Shown: positions 22,433-34,420, counted from the stretch's first letter. The stretch: 64,000 nucleotides of DNA from Macquaria australasica (GCA_005408345.1 SEMN01000204.1:434001-498000), one strand, 5' to 3'. Program-made: numbers and translations. Notes: generated by a model from the letters alone, not told the origin.

Positions 22433-25400
22433 AGTCAATGTAAATGTGTCAGAGGACCAGGGATTTACAGAGCAGATGTATGCTGTAGCAGAAAAACAAG
22501 TGAAACAAAACACGCAATTTAATTCAAGTTGGACCTTAATCTACATGTAAAGTATGCTGTATATGCGTATGAGTAGAATACAAATATCAAAAACAGATTT
22601 GTGCTTTAAATAGCTGTGTAAGTAAGCACAACAATCTCTGTAACTGTGTTTCACATGAGAAAATAAAGTGCAGGGTACACTAACGTTGCAGTATGTGGAC
22701 TTCACTGTGCTTCCTTGAGCTGTGATGAGCAGTTTGTAATAGTGCAGCATGTCAGCTTACATGCATGGCTTTTTATCTTGCTCACATGCCCCTTTCATAT
22801 TGTAATGGGAAACTGCTGTTCATCAGCTTGTGTATGTTCAGTTTGCGTCTTCTTGCATGTACGTTCTGCAGTTTGTGATATTATTCCCCCTGTGTGCAAA
22901 ACCTGCCTTTTAGTCCAGTGTTCTACTGATCTAGTTTACATTATGCATTATTTGTGTATCACATCGGTGACTAAACTGCCATCGACGTAATTGTTTCTGA
23001 GAAGCCAAATAAGATTTATTTGACAACCTAAATTTGTGTCTATTCTCAAGCAGTCTTGATGAGTTTAACTTGGAAAAACACGCTCGTCGTAAGCTTCAGC
23101 ACGCATCATATCCAACATAGATTTCTGTCAGAATCGGACCCAGTCACACCCTCAAATACATGTGAAACTTATGTTTAGCCTGTCACATGCTGTCAGTCCG
23201 ACTGTCGCAGGGTTTTAGGAGTGTGCAAATACAAAGATAAATATGAAACTGTATGTGTGGGCTGAATAATGAAGGGTTTGGTGTAGCTGTAGCCTGTCAG
23301 ACTCTCCCAGATCACAGCGTGCATACAGGAGATTATTCCTGGTAAAGTGGCATGCCGATGACGTGCAAATCTGTACACAATTACTATTATACAGACTTCA
23401 AGGGGACAGTGGGAGTCATAAATCTCCAAGAACACAGTCACATTCAAGAAAACAGTCGACTGATATTATGCCCAGCAACATTTCAAATGTTTTATTCAAA
23501 GTTTAATTATTTCAAAAGACAGACATGAGTTGGTATAAAAAAAGAGACCAATGTTATTCCAATACTGTAACACAATTCAGATACCGTACCAATATTACAT
23601 ATTCTCATTTCAGCTGGTGGTGAATAAAGTGTTGCTGAAAGCTATTACTGAATACTGTGATATGTCTGCACTACATCATTTCGACAATAAGAGCCTATAA
23701 AATCATATTCTTTTTAAATGCATTGTTTTTAGTACTTTGTTTACTACTTTTATGTGTACAGTAATGCCATTACATGTGTGAACTATTACTCTTCACCCCT
23801 CCAATAAAACCAGCAGGTTCATGATATTCAAGGCGTGTGCCTTGATTTTCTTTTCCTAAAACCCAAAAAGCTTTACAGAAGCAGAGAGTGACAGTGGCTT
23901 CTAATAACATTTCTAGACCCATTATTATGAGATAATGATTTCATTAACTAACCCTAACCCTCAAGATACCAAACCATTATCTTATGATCTAATAAATTAT
24001 CAGTTTTATGTTTAGGCCTATTAACTTTATCCTCTTGCATTTTTAAAATGTTCCCTTTCTGGACACCACTTTCTCTGAAGGCCCAGTGGAATGACTCCAT
24101 AGTCAAACCAAATTAGGAAGCATACATAATTAAAATTAAATTTAAATTGTGACCTTGAAAAAACAACATTTAATATCTCAAAATAACGTCATTTAATTGT
24201 TATCTCAGGATAAGTCACTCTAAAAGTCTTCTTTCACCTGGAAGACTACATAACAAACATAATAACAGAAGCAAAATGTCACTGAAATGCCAAATCCTTG
24301 TAACTAATTAAGAGAAAGTTTGATTTGTTTAATTTCAACACATCTCTCCACACGTGTGAAGAGTCCCAATACTGTTATTTAAAATACTACCTGGTAGTGG
24401 GTTGTCCTGGTGAATTATGATTGTGTACAAATATTACATGAATATTACAATTATCTATTGTTCTTTAAAACCTCTCAGGGTTCATCAGTGACACTTGTAC
24501 ATTTTAACCTATATGCTTCCTCTTTCTATTAAATGGCTGACAGTCGTCGTCACCCCCTGACCTTTAAATGAAAGTGAGAACACTATAAAAACGTTGATGT
24601 TCTGCAGGAGTGCTTCTGTGAATCTGGGATCCAAAAAGTGTCTGTGAGAACGTTAGTTTTCAGAGCCATTTAGATTTTGTGTAATGAATCTTTTAAGAGC
24701 CTGTCCACTAAAATATGCATAAAGAACATCAACTAGAATGTCTTGTTAATACATATTTTCATACATTTTCATTTTCCTCAGACAGTTACATGCATTTTTA
24801 AAGACCCGTATATACACACGTGTTATCATGTCGAGGTAACCAGTTGTATTTACATTTATTTAAATGTATTTATTCAAATTAAAGAATGTGCACGATCATA
24901 TTTCAGGTAAAATTTGAGAGTTTACGCAACAATTCATAAGCTCAAACATGGCCTAGTTATAATGTAAGCATTGAGATTTGTGCATCGCTTAATTAAACCA
25001 GGTAAACCACCACACAAACTAGTTCTCATGTAGCGCTCAGGTGTTATAAATATTTACACCTACAAACTATAGATGTAATTTATACAGCAGAAATGTGACC
25101 AAATGACAGAACTAGCTTGTATTAGCTTAGGTTGTAATGGAAAAAGGATAATATATTTGACCTTACAAAGATCTGACTTGAATTGAATCACTGTCTAATG
25201 AGGGTATATTTGGGCATAAACTGGAATAAGAGTGTGCAGACTCCACATAAAATAAATGTATAAGTTAAAATACCTTCCATGTATGAATACAATATGGCTA
25301 AACTGACAAGCGTAATGGCATTTACAACACCAGTATCCAAAACAAAGCCATGCATCACTTTGCACAGAAAACATGGTTTACAAATCTCCACAAGATGCAC

Positions 25401-25901
25401 TCTTCCTCTATTTGGTGAGACATTTCCATCATGCCATTGTGATTGGCACCACTGTTTAAAAAGGCATGAGATGAACAATACCACTGATAATGATTAACCA
25501 CTGCACCCTCCAATTTACATACATTTCACTTCTCTCTTTTGCATAGCGCACTATGTATATGAACAAAAATTACAGCTTGGGCATGCTGTCATTATGTTTG
25601 CTCATGTAACGTTCTGCTTTGTGTTGGTCAGTGTGATTGTTTCTTTGTCAGAATCAGACTCATCATCTCTTGTCAAGTTGGCTAGGAACTTAGGAACACT
25701 ACCTGCCACAGCTTTAACTTAAAGTATGTAGGTGTTTGTGACAAGTTTAGCTTTGTTCACAATATGTTTACTTTTGCTTAGCCGAGCATTCATTTACAGC
25801 TCCAATATAAGCCAGAGATAGTAAAAAAAGCATAAACATATAAGCACACTCACACCATTAGAAAGCTCACTGTTAGAATGAGCATGTAGCCATGCTTAAA
25901 A
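22433..25901. other. Unique AT-rich non-coding DNA
   Basis: About 3.5 kb without a recognisable gene or repeat. A very short telomere-like CTAACCCTAACCCTC occurs near 23948. A minus-strand AATAAA at about 23483 could be a poly(A) signal but lacks other support. Confidence 0.4.
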
Positions 25902-26922
25902 CAGGGTTCCTACAGCTTAAGGCAAGTTAGATTTAAGACTTTTTAAGACTTATTTAATGCCACTCAAAATTCAATTTAAGACCAACTTTACAATAACCAA
26001 AATTTAAGAAAAAAACCACATCGAGTTGTTTTGTTTTCGTGGTCAGGTTGAGGCTCTCGTCGAATATTAAAACAAATGCGCCCTTGTTCGCATCCGCAAC
26101 CAGCTGATTTGAGATGTATGGGGCTAATCCAAACTTGCTAATGTAGGCTGTCTTATCTGAATTGCATGCAAAGGTTTGGGCAATTTCACAGTCCGGGAAC
26201 ACTGCGTGAAATAAGTCTCCTACTCCCTCATTTGATTTATATGATTGGTGTTTTGTCACTGTGTTCAGACACCACTGTATCTCTGCTTTTCGTGTAGGTG
26301 TACACCTGAATGTTGTGCATAGATCCGTTGTTGGTATCAGAGATGGGGGTGGAGGCGTGGTGGAGACCAGGGAAGACGTAGAACAGAACTGATCAATACC
26401 TGAGGTCTGTTGGCGGAAGGACTTCGCCGTTTTGTGTTTTTCACCCTTCATGTGATACTCCACTGCCTTTAAACCCATCGTGCTGAGTTTGAAAGACTTC
26501 TTGCACAAAGTACACCGCGCCTCGTAAACATTGCCTGGTATTTGTTTCAGCCATAACGCAAAATCTGGGTTGTCTAGCCAATTTTCATTAAACTTACACT
26601 TTCCCATGTTGATGTCGTCGCTAGTGCATCGGCTCTCATCAAGTGCCGTCGACAGTGTGCATCCCAGCAGCAAACAAAGTGTTGTTTGTTCCGCTACCCT
26701 GATCTGCGTGGCATTCGGTAAATTATTTAAAAAACAGAATGTTACCAATTATTTTGAGATTTTAAATAATAATATTCATAAAATCTAACATCCCATGTAT
26801 TAGCATTTTTAAGACTTTTGAAAGATAGATTTAAGACATTTTAATACCAATTAAGGCCTTATTTTTAGATTAATTAATTCAATGCCTTTTAAGACTTTTT
26901 AAGGATCCGTGGGAAAGTGGGA
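25902..26922 (-). mobile_element. Internally deleted hAT element with transposase 5' part
   Basis: The left end reads CAGGGTTCCTACAGCTTAAGG. The right end, in reverse complement, reads TTTCCCACGGATCCTTAAAAAG, close to the CAGGGTTCCCACGGATCC terminus I associate with a fish hAT family. Both ends carry repeated TTAAGACTTTTTAAGAC words in opposite orientation (25929-25950 and 26812-26905). The minus-strand transposase start lies near the right end. Its reading frame runs straight into the left terminal repeat, so the rest of the transposase gene is deleted. The last few bases of the right terminus have diverged, and no clear 8-base target duplication is visible. Confidence 0.75.
25954..26607 (-). 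pseudogene. Truncated hAT transposase with BED-type zinc finger
   Basis: The open frame could begin at 26748, but the likely native start is the methionine at 26607 (MGKCKFNENWL). Numbered from 26748, residues 79, 82, 99 and 105 form a C-x2-C-x16-H-x5-H BED-like DNA-binding finger (CTLCKKSF ... YHMKGEKH). A proline- and threonine-rich linker follows (131-141). Residues 222-243 (KGAFVLIFDESLN then TKTKQLDVV) match the start of the hAT catalytic domain, where the aspartate of FDES is probably the first catalytic acid. Translation then enters terminal-repeat sequence and stops at about residue 264, against some 600 or more for a full hAT transposase. It therefore lacks the rest of the catalytic core and the dimerisation region. 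The frame is uninterrupted, so the loss is recent or the frame is still tolerated. Confidence 0.8.
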
Positions 26923-27966
26923 CAGTGCAACTGTACTCCCTAAAGACAGTTTGACAGCTAGCATCCTACAGACAACCAAAAGCTCTTATCACTCTAAGGA
27001 ATAAAGGCCTACTACAGTATAGCAATCTCTCAACTAAGAGAGCATGCTACTTCCAACTCACATTTCTCTGTCACACAGAATGCTACAGACTCCAATTTAA
27101 AAGCCAACATAATAATCAATATCCTGACAAACTTTAATGAACAGCCATAGCAACCAGAAAACATTATCAGCTAGCATGCCACAAAAGAAAAAAGAAACTA
27201 ACAAGCAAATATGTCAATCTGTGAAGAAATCAATATAGCAGCAAACATACAGTTCCACTAACAAAAGGCAGAGAAACAAATTGTTCAAACCTTTCAATAC
27301 TCAGGGGGCTCACAGCGGCTCCTTGTATGACCCCTCTGACTGCCTCCCACTGCTGCTTCAAACACTGCCTGTTCTTCAGATGTAGCCTTAAATGAAACCT
27401 TTTTTTTTTAATCATTGAGGTTTAACTGAACATTTTATGTTGCTTTCTAGAATCCAAAATCTTCATTTGAGAGCACAGAGAAACCTTTAATTTGCAGAGT
27501 GTACCTGCAGGTATTAATCTGACATCTCTGCCATTCAATTCCTGGCTGGAATTATTATTCCAGTGACATTTTGCACTTTTTTTATGAAGGTAAATACTGA
27601 AGGAAATAGAGAGGAGAGAGTGAGTGCAAAATTGAGACATGCTTGAATAAAAACTGAATGAGACCTGGAACATTGTTCTGGTGACCTTTTCTAATTGAGT
27701 GGTATGAAACTTTTGGAGCGGGTTATGCCGTAACGCTGTAGATGACATTTACATACACATGAGGCATTAGATTGGTCTTTGGAGTTTAAATGGAATCCAT
27801 ACTGTATTAAAAGTAGGTCCCAAACAAAAGAAGTACAAAATTATGATATTGAAATATGAAAAAACCTATTCTTTATGATGTCAGTTTTTTTGTCATAGAA
27901 TAGACCAAATAAACATAATCTAAAGAAATTTTCAAGAAATAATATTTTGGGGGTACTTTTTGGGGT
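26923..27966. other. Non-coding DNA between transposon remnants
   Basis: No recognisable gene or repeat. A 108-codon minus frame at 27422-27748 has no family pattern. Confidence 0.4.
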
Positions 27967-28830
27967 GTGTTGCCTTGAGGCAACACTGTACCATAATGGT
28001 AAGTAATGAAAAAAGAGAGTTATTGTTTCAAATTTGAACAAAATTTATTTAAAAACACATGGAAAATACTCAATAGCCTCAACAGGTTAAAATGCATGCC
28101 ACTTAAAATGTTAAAATGTTAAAAATAACTCTTTTCATAAGATTACATGTCTGAATGTTGCCTGCAGGCAACATTGTACCATTGTGGAACAACCTATTGG
28201 AATGAATGTGTCGAAGAGTCTAAGGCTCACTGCTTATGGAAAGAGGAACTGAAAAACAAACAAATGTCCTAAGCATGCTATGCAAATAACAAGAAAATGC
28301 AATAATTAATTAATTATCAATGCATTTTACACCCTATCTTATGCTGGTGATACCTGTCGCTGCACTTTCACCCTCACTGTCCTCATCCTCATTCTCATCC
28401 TCGTTCTCAGGCTCATAGTCTTCATCACTCTAACTTTCTCCTTGCAAGTTTGCCTGCAGCTCGTCTTCATCACTACTCAATTCTAATTCATCCTCACTAA
28501 CATCAACTGGGAGTGCTAGTTCTACCTTCTTCCTTGAAGAGGCATAGAATGATGTTACGTTCATTCTGTAAATGGAGGAAACGTGTAGAAAATATAAGCA
28601 TGTGCTCTGCAAAGAAGACTCACAAAGTTCACTGTAATAGTAATAGACTACAGTAATAGCCTGAACTTTACTTTACTACAACTTCAACATCAAAGTTATC
28701 TAGGTTAAATTGTAGAGATAAAAAGAAAATTATGATGACTCGTATGCTTTTGAACAGTATATGTACCTAAATACACAATACCACAATGTCATGGTGAATC
28801 CATAATGGTACGGTGTTGCCTCAAGGCAAC
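27967..28830 (-). mobile_element. DNA transposon remnant with GTTGCC..GGCAAC hairpins, piggyBac-like?
   Basis: A 16-base perfect or near-perfect palindrome GTTGCCTNNAGGCAAC occurs at 27969-27984, 28157-28172 and 28815-28830. Each is joined to a TGTACCATAATGG-like word. The outer two are in opposite orientation, so they act as inverted ends of an 864-base unit. The middle one repeats the left one directly. Inside lies a minus-strand frame rich in D and E. The layout (inverted ends, internal subterminal repeat, acidic N-terminal coding piece) fits a deleted piggyBac-type element, but I see no transposase catalytic motif and no certain TTAA target site. The superfamily is therefore a guess. Confidence 0.45.
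28336..28564 (-). pseudogene. Acidic N-terminal transposase-like fragment with a stop
   Basis: Starting at the methionine at 28564, the frame reads MNVTSFYASSRKK, then an acidic run with VSEDELELSSDEDEL, and reaches a TAG at 28430-28432. Read past the stop, the same frame continues for 31 codons, almost all D, E, S and N (SDEDYEPENEDENEDE), to a second stop at 28334-28336. Acidic N-termini of this kind are usual in piggyBac-type transposases. No catalytic domain follows. A host acidic protein exon is the alternative. Confidence 0.4.
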
Positions 28831-29065
28831 ATTTGCATTTTAACAAGTTTCCATTACTTAATTAGCAAATATATTTTTTAATTACACATTTAAAATATAA
28901 AATATACCATCACCAACCTCCCTGCACCCAGTTGTCCCTATAAAATCCAGGGCAGGATCAATGCTGTTAGCAGGCTTCTCATTTTTAGTTTTTATGAACC
29001 GTCTCAACCGTCTCATGAACCGAACTACAAAATGAAACTGTTGGTTGTTATCCGGCAGGGGATGG
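28831..29065. other. Non-coding DNA
   Basis: Nothing recognisable. Confidence 0.35.
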
Positions 29066-29190
29066 AAATTAGCACCAGCCACCAGCCTAATGCAGGTAAA
29101 ATATGAAAGTGGCTGGTAGATTTCAGACACAAAATAATGAGTTACTATTTAGTGGCTGGTGAATTTGAACATCTGTCAGTCAGTTGCTGG
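29066..29190. repeat. Short repeat with GTGGCTGGTAGAT units
   Basis: The word GTGGCTGGTAGATTTCA at 29109-29125 recurs in altered form (AGTGGCTGGTGAATTTGA at 29151, AGTTGCTGGTAGATAGTC at 29182), after CACCAGCCACCAGCCTAATGC. I associate this with an interspersed fish repeat. No coding role is seen. Confidence 0.4.
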
Positions 29191-29796
29191 TAGATAGTCA
29201 CACCCTGCACTCTGGTGAGCATGCTTCCCAAGCAGGTGTAGGCCTGTACACTCTGCTAAAGATGGTTTTTAGGGAGTGAAATGCCACTACTGTATGTGTC
29301 ATTTTTCTATTTAAAATGTTAGCAAGGATTGTGTGTTTTGCTCTTCAACATCACCAACAGAGTGATGAGTCTGTCCATAGCTGACTGCGCACGTCATTTT
29401 CCAGCCACGCACATTATAGCTAAATAGCAATGCAGCACTGACCAACAGCTAAAGCTGGCAGATAGTAAACAATAGTCGAAACCCCTCAGTTAAACTTTAA
29501 GTACATCACATTAATATTTTAATCAGATTAAACGGGATCTTCAGACGTTAAGAACTGAGCAGCAGCTTGTTCCGTCGGTCTGTAAAAAAATAACATTAGC
29601 TAACGTTAGCTCAGCAGCTAAATACGAAGCCACTTTTTAATGTAATGATTAGAATAATGAAAAAGTAATTTTAGGTATCCCAGTAATGTAGTAATGTAGT
29701 TATCATCACTAAATGCAAACTACAATACATTGATCTTTTTTTTTTTTAGATACAGAAGAACTTTGAAGTTGGCTGTAACTAAACTTTCATCAGGAC
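29191..29796. other. Non-coding DNA
   Basis: Contains TTAGCTAACGTTAGCTCAGCAGC, a word common in fish repeats. No gene is seen. Confidence 0.35.
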
Positions 29797-30131
29797 TGTA
29801 ACAGTTCATGTATTCATGCTGAACCGTCACGGTCTGGTTCTACAGACCACACAGTACATGGATTGCTGCACTTAATGCGAAACCAAAGTTTGCAAGTTCT
29901 GCCAGGAGACTTTCAGCCGTACGCCGTTAGCAACATGTGCTGGGGTTAGCTCAACAAGCTGATTGGTGTGCAAGTCACTCACACTATGGCGAGTGCAAAT
30001 AAGACGCAGAGCTAAAAGACTTGCCTACGTCCTTTAAATCAGTTGTTTGGGAACAATTCGGGTTCGGGCTATACCGAACCGTTACTCCTAAACTCCTATG
30101 AACCAAACCGTGACTTCTGTGTACCGTTACA
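29797..30131 (+). mobile_element. Strongly deleted hAT element with a transposase scrap
   Basis: The termini are inverted: TGTAACAGTTCATG...GAACCGTCACGGT on the left, and in reverse complement TGTAACGGTACACAG...GTCACGGTTTGGTTC on the right. Inside, plus strand 30027-30068 translates to TSFKSVVWEQFGFG, a typical start of a hAT transposase (family form SxVWxHFGF) that usually precedes a BED finger. An upstream ATG at 29986 (MASANKTQ) is out of frame with it by one base. A possible finger piece (KFCQETFS) lies upstream at about 29898-29925, the wrong order for an intact gene. Only about 335 bases remain of a multi-kilobase element. Confidence 0.6.
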
Positions 30132-30484
30132 TCTAGACTGTAGTTAAGCCCTGAAAGGGGCAATCTGTTTTTCATCTGTATGATTCTATACTTTCTTATA
30201 AATTCTCATTTCTTTAGTTAAATCAAAAGCAAAATGAGTTATATGTCTAAAATGATGCATCTAATATCAATTCTTGTGTTGTCTTGATTTTCTCTTGTAG
30301 CCCTCACTGGGTGTACAGTTTTCACAGTATTGTTTATTGTCCCCCTTGCATCGTGCAGTGACCTAGGAACCTAGGACCTAGGAAAAATTTCACCCATTCC
30401 CAGACAATCCTGGCTCAAACATGCTATTGTTCTGTACCAGAAAATGTATTAATAAAATCAATATCAATGATACAGAGAGCCAAA

Positions 30485-30506
30485 CATACAATACAATACA
30501 ATACAT
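30485..30506. repeat. (ATACA)n microsatellite
   Basis: About four units of ATACA/AATAC. Confidence 0.8.
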
Positions 30507-31168
30507 ACTGAAAAATGGAAAGTTAATCAAAATGAAAAATGATGCACGATGCAGATTGTTTTTATTCAACTTGTTTTATTCCAGAGAGAGCACAGCTGTT
30601 TCAGCAGGCAGCCATCATCAGTGTCACCAGATTTAGGATGGGTTTTTAGTTGTTTGCAAACAATAACTGTCTGAGAGCAATGACTTAAAATACATTCTTT
30701 TATTTTCCTCCGGGATTGTCTTTGTATTTGCATAGGCTATCAACCCCATGAGAAAAAGAGGAAATGTTTTATTGGTGACTGAGCATCTGGTTTTAGCATT
30801 TAAGGATGTGGATACAATCATAACTCCTCGGTAAAAATAACATTGCTTTATTTTAATCAGAGCACAGAGGAAGATGTCATGTTTTAATTCCCTATTTGTT
30901 TTCACTCATTACCTCCCTCTTCCCTGCTTCAAATGCAGCAATCTGAGACACCCGCCTCCTTCCACTCTGGTCTTTTCATTTTTTTTTCTCCAAAGACAGC
31001 CTTGTAAGTGTGCACACTGACATTTTGGGGACAGGATTACACAGGCAGACTGACGCCTTCAGTGATGGCCTTGAGTAACGTTGTCACAAATTGAGACAAG
31101 TGTCAGACCTGTAAAAATGTATCACCAAATTAATACTCTGACTTAACCCTCTTCCTGTTACTCTGCCT

Positions 31169-31189
31169 GTGTGTGTATATATATATATT
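31169..31189. repeat. (GT)n(TA)n microsatellite
   Basis: Short GT run passing into seven TA units. Confidence 0.8.
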
Positions 31190-32000
31190 CTGTAACTGAA
31201 AGGGATAAATGAGGCATATATTCACTATTGACTTCCCATGACCCTCAACTGCAGTGTGTTGCTTCAGCGCCTTCAGTTGACTGAAATGAATGTCTTCACT
31301 GGTGAAAGCGTCAGATCAGTTATGGTACCTTCAGTGCCTTGAGAGGGGAAAAACACTATTTTCTTTAATGGACACTGACAGAAATCCCTCATTCACACTA
31401 CCCCCTACATAATAAACCATCAATATGGTTCTCTATAGTGAGCAGTATATTGAGATTGATGTAATTTACATATCTGTCATGTCAGAAGGGAAAGTGAAGC
31501 ATCATATTGTGTGATCTAAGCAGAAGTAGTGTATATGGTATGGACACTGCATGGACACACTGCAGTACATACATTTTACTCTTACACTTCAAACCCTTAA
31601 AATCAAACGGCAGAAAGCAAATGGAGTGCACTCGGTAGCAAATACGGAAGTGACTTTAAACGCAGCTTATGACTGAATTTTACCTCCCTAAAATCTGCAT
31701 TTCAGTCTCATATACATGAATCTCACTGTAATGGACTCATCTACACAGAGCTTTTTAAAAGTTAGTGTAAATCTGCATATGTGGCAGCTTTCAAGATATA
31801 TTTTAATGTCATATCAGTAAACTGCAAAAGTGCTCATTTATGTTTACCAACCAGCCGGCAGTGTTCACTCTCAAAGGACAATACAATGAGGAGCCTAAAC
31901 CTGCAATAAATTAACATAAAAAGTTCTTGTTGTATCCCAAGATAAACTATTAGCCCATCAGTCTTCATTAAGTTTACGTTTACAAGAAAGAACTCAGTGG

Positions 32001-32549
32001 TAGGGCTGCAACTGATTACTATTTTAATTACCAATTAATCAAGTTATTTTATTAATTAAATTAAACCCATCACATTTTCCCAAAGCCAAATGTTTTGACA
32101 TCTACGAATTGCTGGTTTTGTCCAACCAACAGTCCAAACCCTCAAAATATTCAATTAACAGTGACATGAAACAGACATGAAGCAGAGAATCCTAACATTT
32201 GAAAAGCTGGAAACAACAAAAATGTTTGGCATTTCAACCCTGTTGCCTAGAAATTACATTTATATACTACTAATATGCAACAGCAAATTAGTTTTGTAAG
32301 AAACCTAATGCTGCCTGAATCATTTGAATTTTTTTATCAGCATAATGAGGAAATGTTATTAATGAATGGATCCACCAATATTCATACTAAACGTATCTGC
32401 AAATTGTTGACTAACATATTTCATTGGTTTTCCTACAGTATCCACTCTTGCAATACAATATCTGCTTCCTTTTCTAGAAAAAATATTGCCAGGGAACAGC
32501 ACAGCATTTTTCCCTCTTAAACATAATTGCTAAAACAAATTACTATTAC

Positions 32550-32586
<37 letters not shown>

Positions 32587-32706
32587 GGTCAGACATGGTC
32601 AGGCATTTGTGTCAGATAAATCACACAAATAATTAGTTAATTGTTAAAATGATTGTCAGTTGAATTCTTTTGATTGGTTGATTTATTAATCAACCTTCTA
32701 GCACTA
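32001..32706 (-). mobile_element. TAGGGCTGCAAC hAT-like MITE split by ~360 bases
   Basis: The left part 32001-32237 starts TAGGGCTGCAACTGATTACTATT and carries the family internals in antisense: TTTTGTCCAACCAACAGTCC, GAAAAGCTGGAAACAAC and AATGTTTGGCATTT. The right terminal part resumes near 32598 (CAAATAATTAGTTAATTG) and ends near CAACCTTCTAGCACTAC. The sequence between, about 32238-32597, is foreign to the family and ends in an (ATT)n tract, which suggests an inserted element with a tail. Confidence 0.65.
32541..32587. repeat. (ATT)n microsatellite
   Basis: About fifteen ATT units after two ACTATT units. It may be the 3' tail of an L2-type insertion, since such tails end in ATT repeats, but no LINE body is recognisable before it. 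Confidence 0.95.
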
Positions 32707-34139
32707 CTCAGTCGAGAGCAGACCTCCTCAGATCTTTGCACTCAGATGTAACTTTCGTATCAACATTTTACTGAATAAAAGTGCTTAAAGGTAGTCAAAG
32801 TCACAGACAGACAAAAGGACAGAGGGAAGTGATCGCATAATCTCCTTGATGGAGGTAAAAATGATGCAGCAGCGAGTTGGTCTGAGCTGCTGTTTCTTTG
32901 TATTTTTGGAAACAGTGGCAGTCGGTGACTTACAGGAGAGACGAACCTGCAGGAGAAGAGACGTTAGGAGCTGCTGGACTGTGAAAAAATCCATCAACAA
33001 ACACTAACAACAAACAAGCGCACATGTTGCCCCACAAATGATGCAGAGTGGTAATGGGGCAAGAAGTTGAAAATGTGTTACCTCGTGTTTCTTGCGCACC
33101 AGGGGGAGGAGAGAGAGGAGCCGGTCAGTACAGGCAACACAATGTGATGATGCATTTTTTTTGGCTTATCAGTACAATTTTGAATGTGGCAGAAAAAAAG
33201 GGAATAAGATGTGTAAATAGAATCTCATTGGTGGTGTCCTAGATATTGTGTTCCAGTGACTGACAGACAGATGAGCGGCCGGTGCAGATTTATAGCTCTC
33301 ACCTAATTTTATCATGGGGGACAACAACAAAAAAAGATGTGCTACTGTACTGGTGCTGCTGTCTATCCATCATGGTCAACACTGAACCAAATACTAGAGC
33401 AACAAACTAGCTGTCCCTCCTTAGAGGACTCACTACGGATATTTTCTGTTGTTTACTGGAAGTAGATAACTAAAAAGTTTGTGGACGCCCACAGCGGAAG
33501 ACTGTCTGAAACAATGACACTGGAGCGGATATATTATTAGCTTCCTACTGATCTCATTTACAAAGTGATTGGCTTTGTGTGATGCCTATGTGTCCTGCTG
33601 AGATTCACAGACTGAGGCACACCCCAAGAGTGACTTCCTGTCTGTCTCATCCCCCTCACCCAAGCTCGCTTTGTGCACAGCAATCGCACGATAACAAGAT
33701 TCCACACCCAAAGGTGTTGCTCAAAGGATGGTCGAAGGTTCGTACCTGACACCAAGACAGTAAGTGCGCAGTCTTCGTGCTGCAAAGTGCATATGGCATT
33801 GAGAATGAAAAGCTTGCTCGTTTTTATAACAGCCAGAACTGCTGCTGGTAATTTTGGCAAATGGGCGCCATGAATATATAATATTATAATGCCCGTAGCT
33901 GTAACCACACTTTCTACCACCTTCTACCACCTCTGCGAAGAAGGTTACGTGTTTGTTCCTCTGTGTTATTTCATTTTGGTACAGTATGTCAAAAATCTGC
34001 AAACACATTTCAAAAATATTTGTCTAAAAGTCAGGCTGTGGGCCAAAGAACAAGCTTTTGGTGCAGATCCAGGAATTTTTATACTGTACCCTGCAGAGTT
34101 TTATGGCAAACAAACAGTGTTTCCCACCAAAACACATAT
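32707..34139. other. Unique non-coding DNA
   Basis: Frames of 120 (33558-33920 minus), 95 and 93 codons overlap on both strands around 33.6-34.2 kb without any family pattern. No gene is supported. Confidence 0.4.
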
Positions 34140-34420
34140 TGAGGTTAAAGGTGGGGTAAAAATTCCATAATAACCTTTCAGCATATTGTAATTCAAGTGA
34201 GAGAAAAAACTAAAACTTCTGCACCTCCTCTTGGCTCTGTTTTCAGGCTTTAGAAAATCTAATCCGTGACGGGAGACTTTGGCCAATCACAGGTCATTTC
34301 AGAGAGAGGGTGTTTCCTATTGGCTGTTCTACAAATGCAGATGCGCGTGCACCTCCCTTCAGATGGTGAAAGTCTGATTCAATGGCGGAGTATCCTGCTG
34401 AAAGTCCTGCAACTTGTGAT
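34140..34420 (+). repeat. Probable interspersed fish repeat
   Basis: The string of words AAAACTTCTGCACCTCCTC, GGCTCTGTTTTCAGGC, GTGACGGGAGACTTTGG, CCAATCACAGGTCATTTCAG and CTATTGGCTGTTC matches a repeat I recall from other fish genomes. There is no second copy in this window, so the call rests on memory. Confidence 0.35.

Larger units (their letters stand above)
30132..32000. other. Unique non-coding DNA with small tandem repeats
   Basis: Holds (ATACA)n at 30485-30506 and (TA)n at 31169-31189. No gene or larger repeat is recognised. Confidence 0.4.

Noticed and set aside
23460..23500. Minus-strand AATAAA that could end a gene lying at higher coordinates
   Set aside because: AATAAA is common by chance in AT-rich DNA, and no coding exon lies upstream on that strand within the window.
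23946..23962. Telomere-like CTAACCCTAACCCTC
   Set aside because: Only two units; too short to be an interstitial telomere block.
33558..33920. 120-codon minus-strand frame
   Set aside because: No family pattern; overlapping frames exist on the opposite strand and in another minus frame, as expected by chance in this composition.
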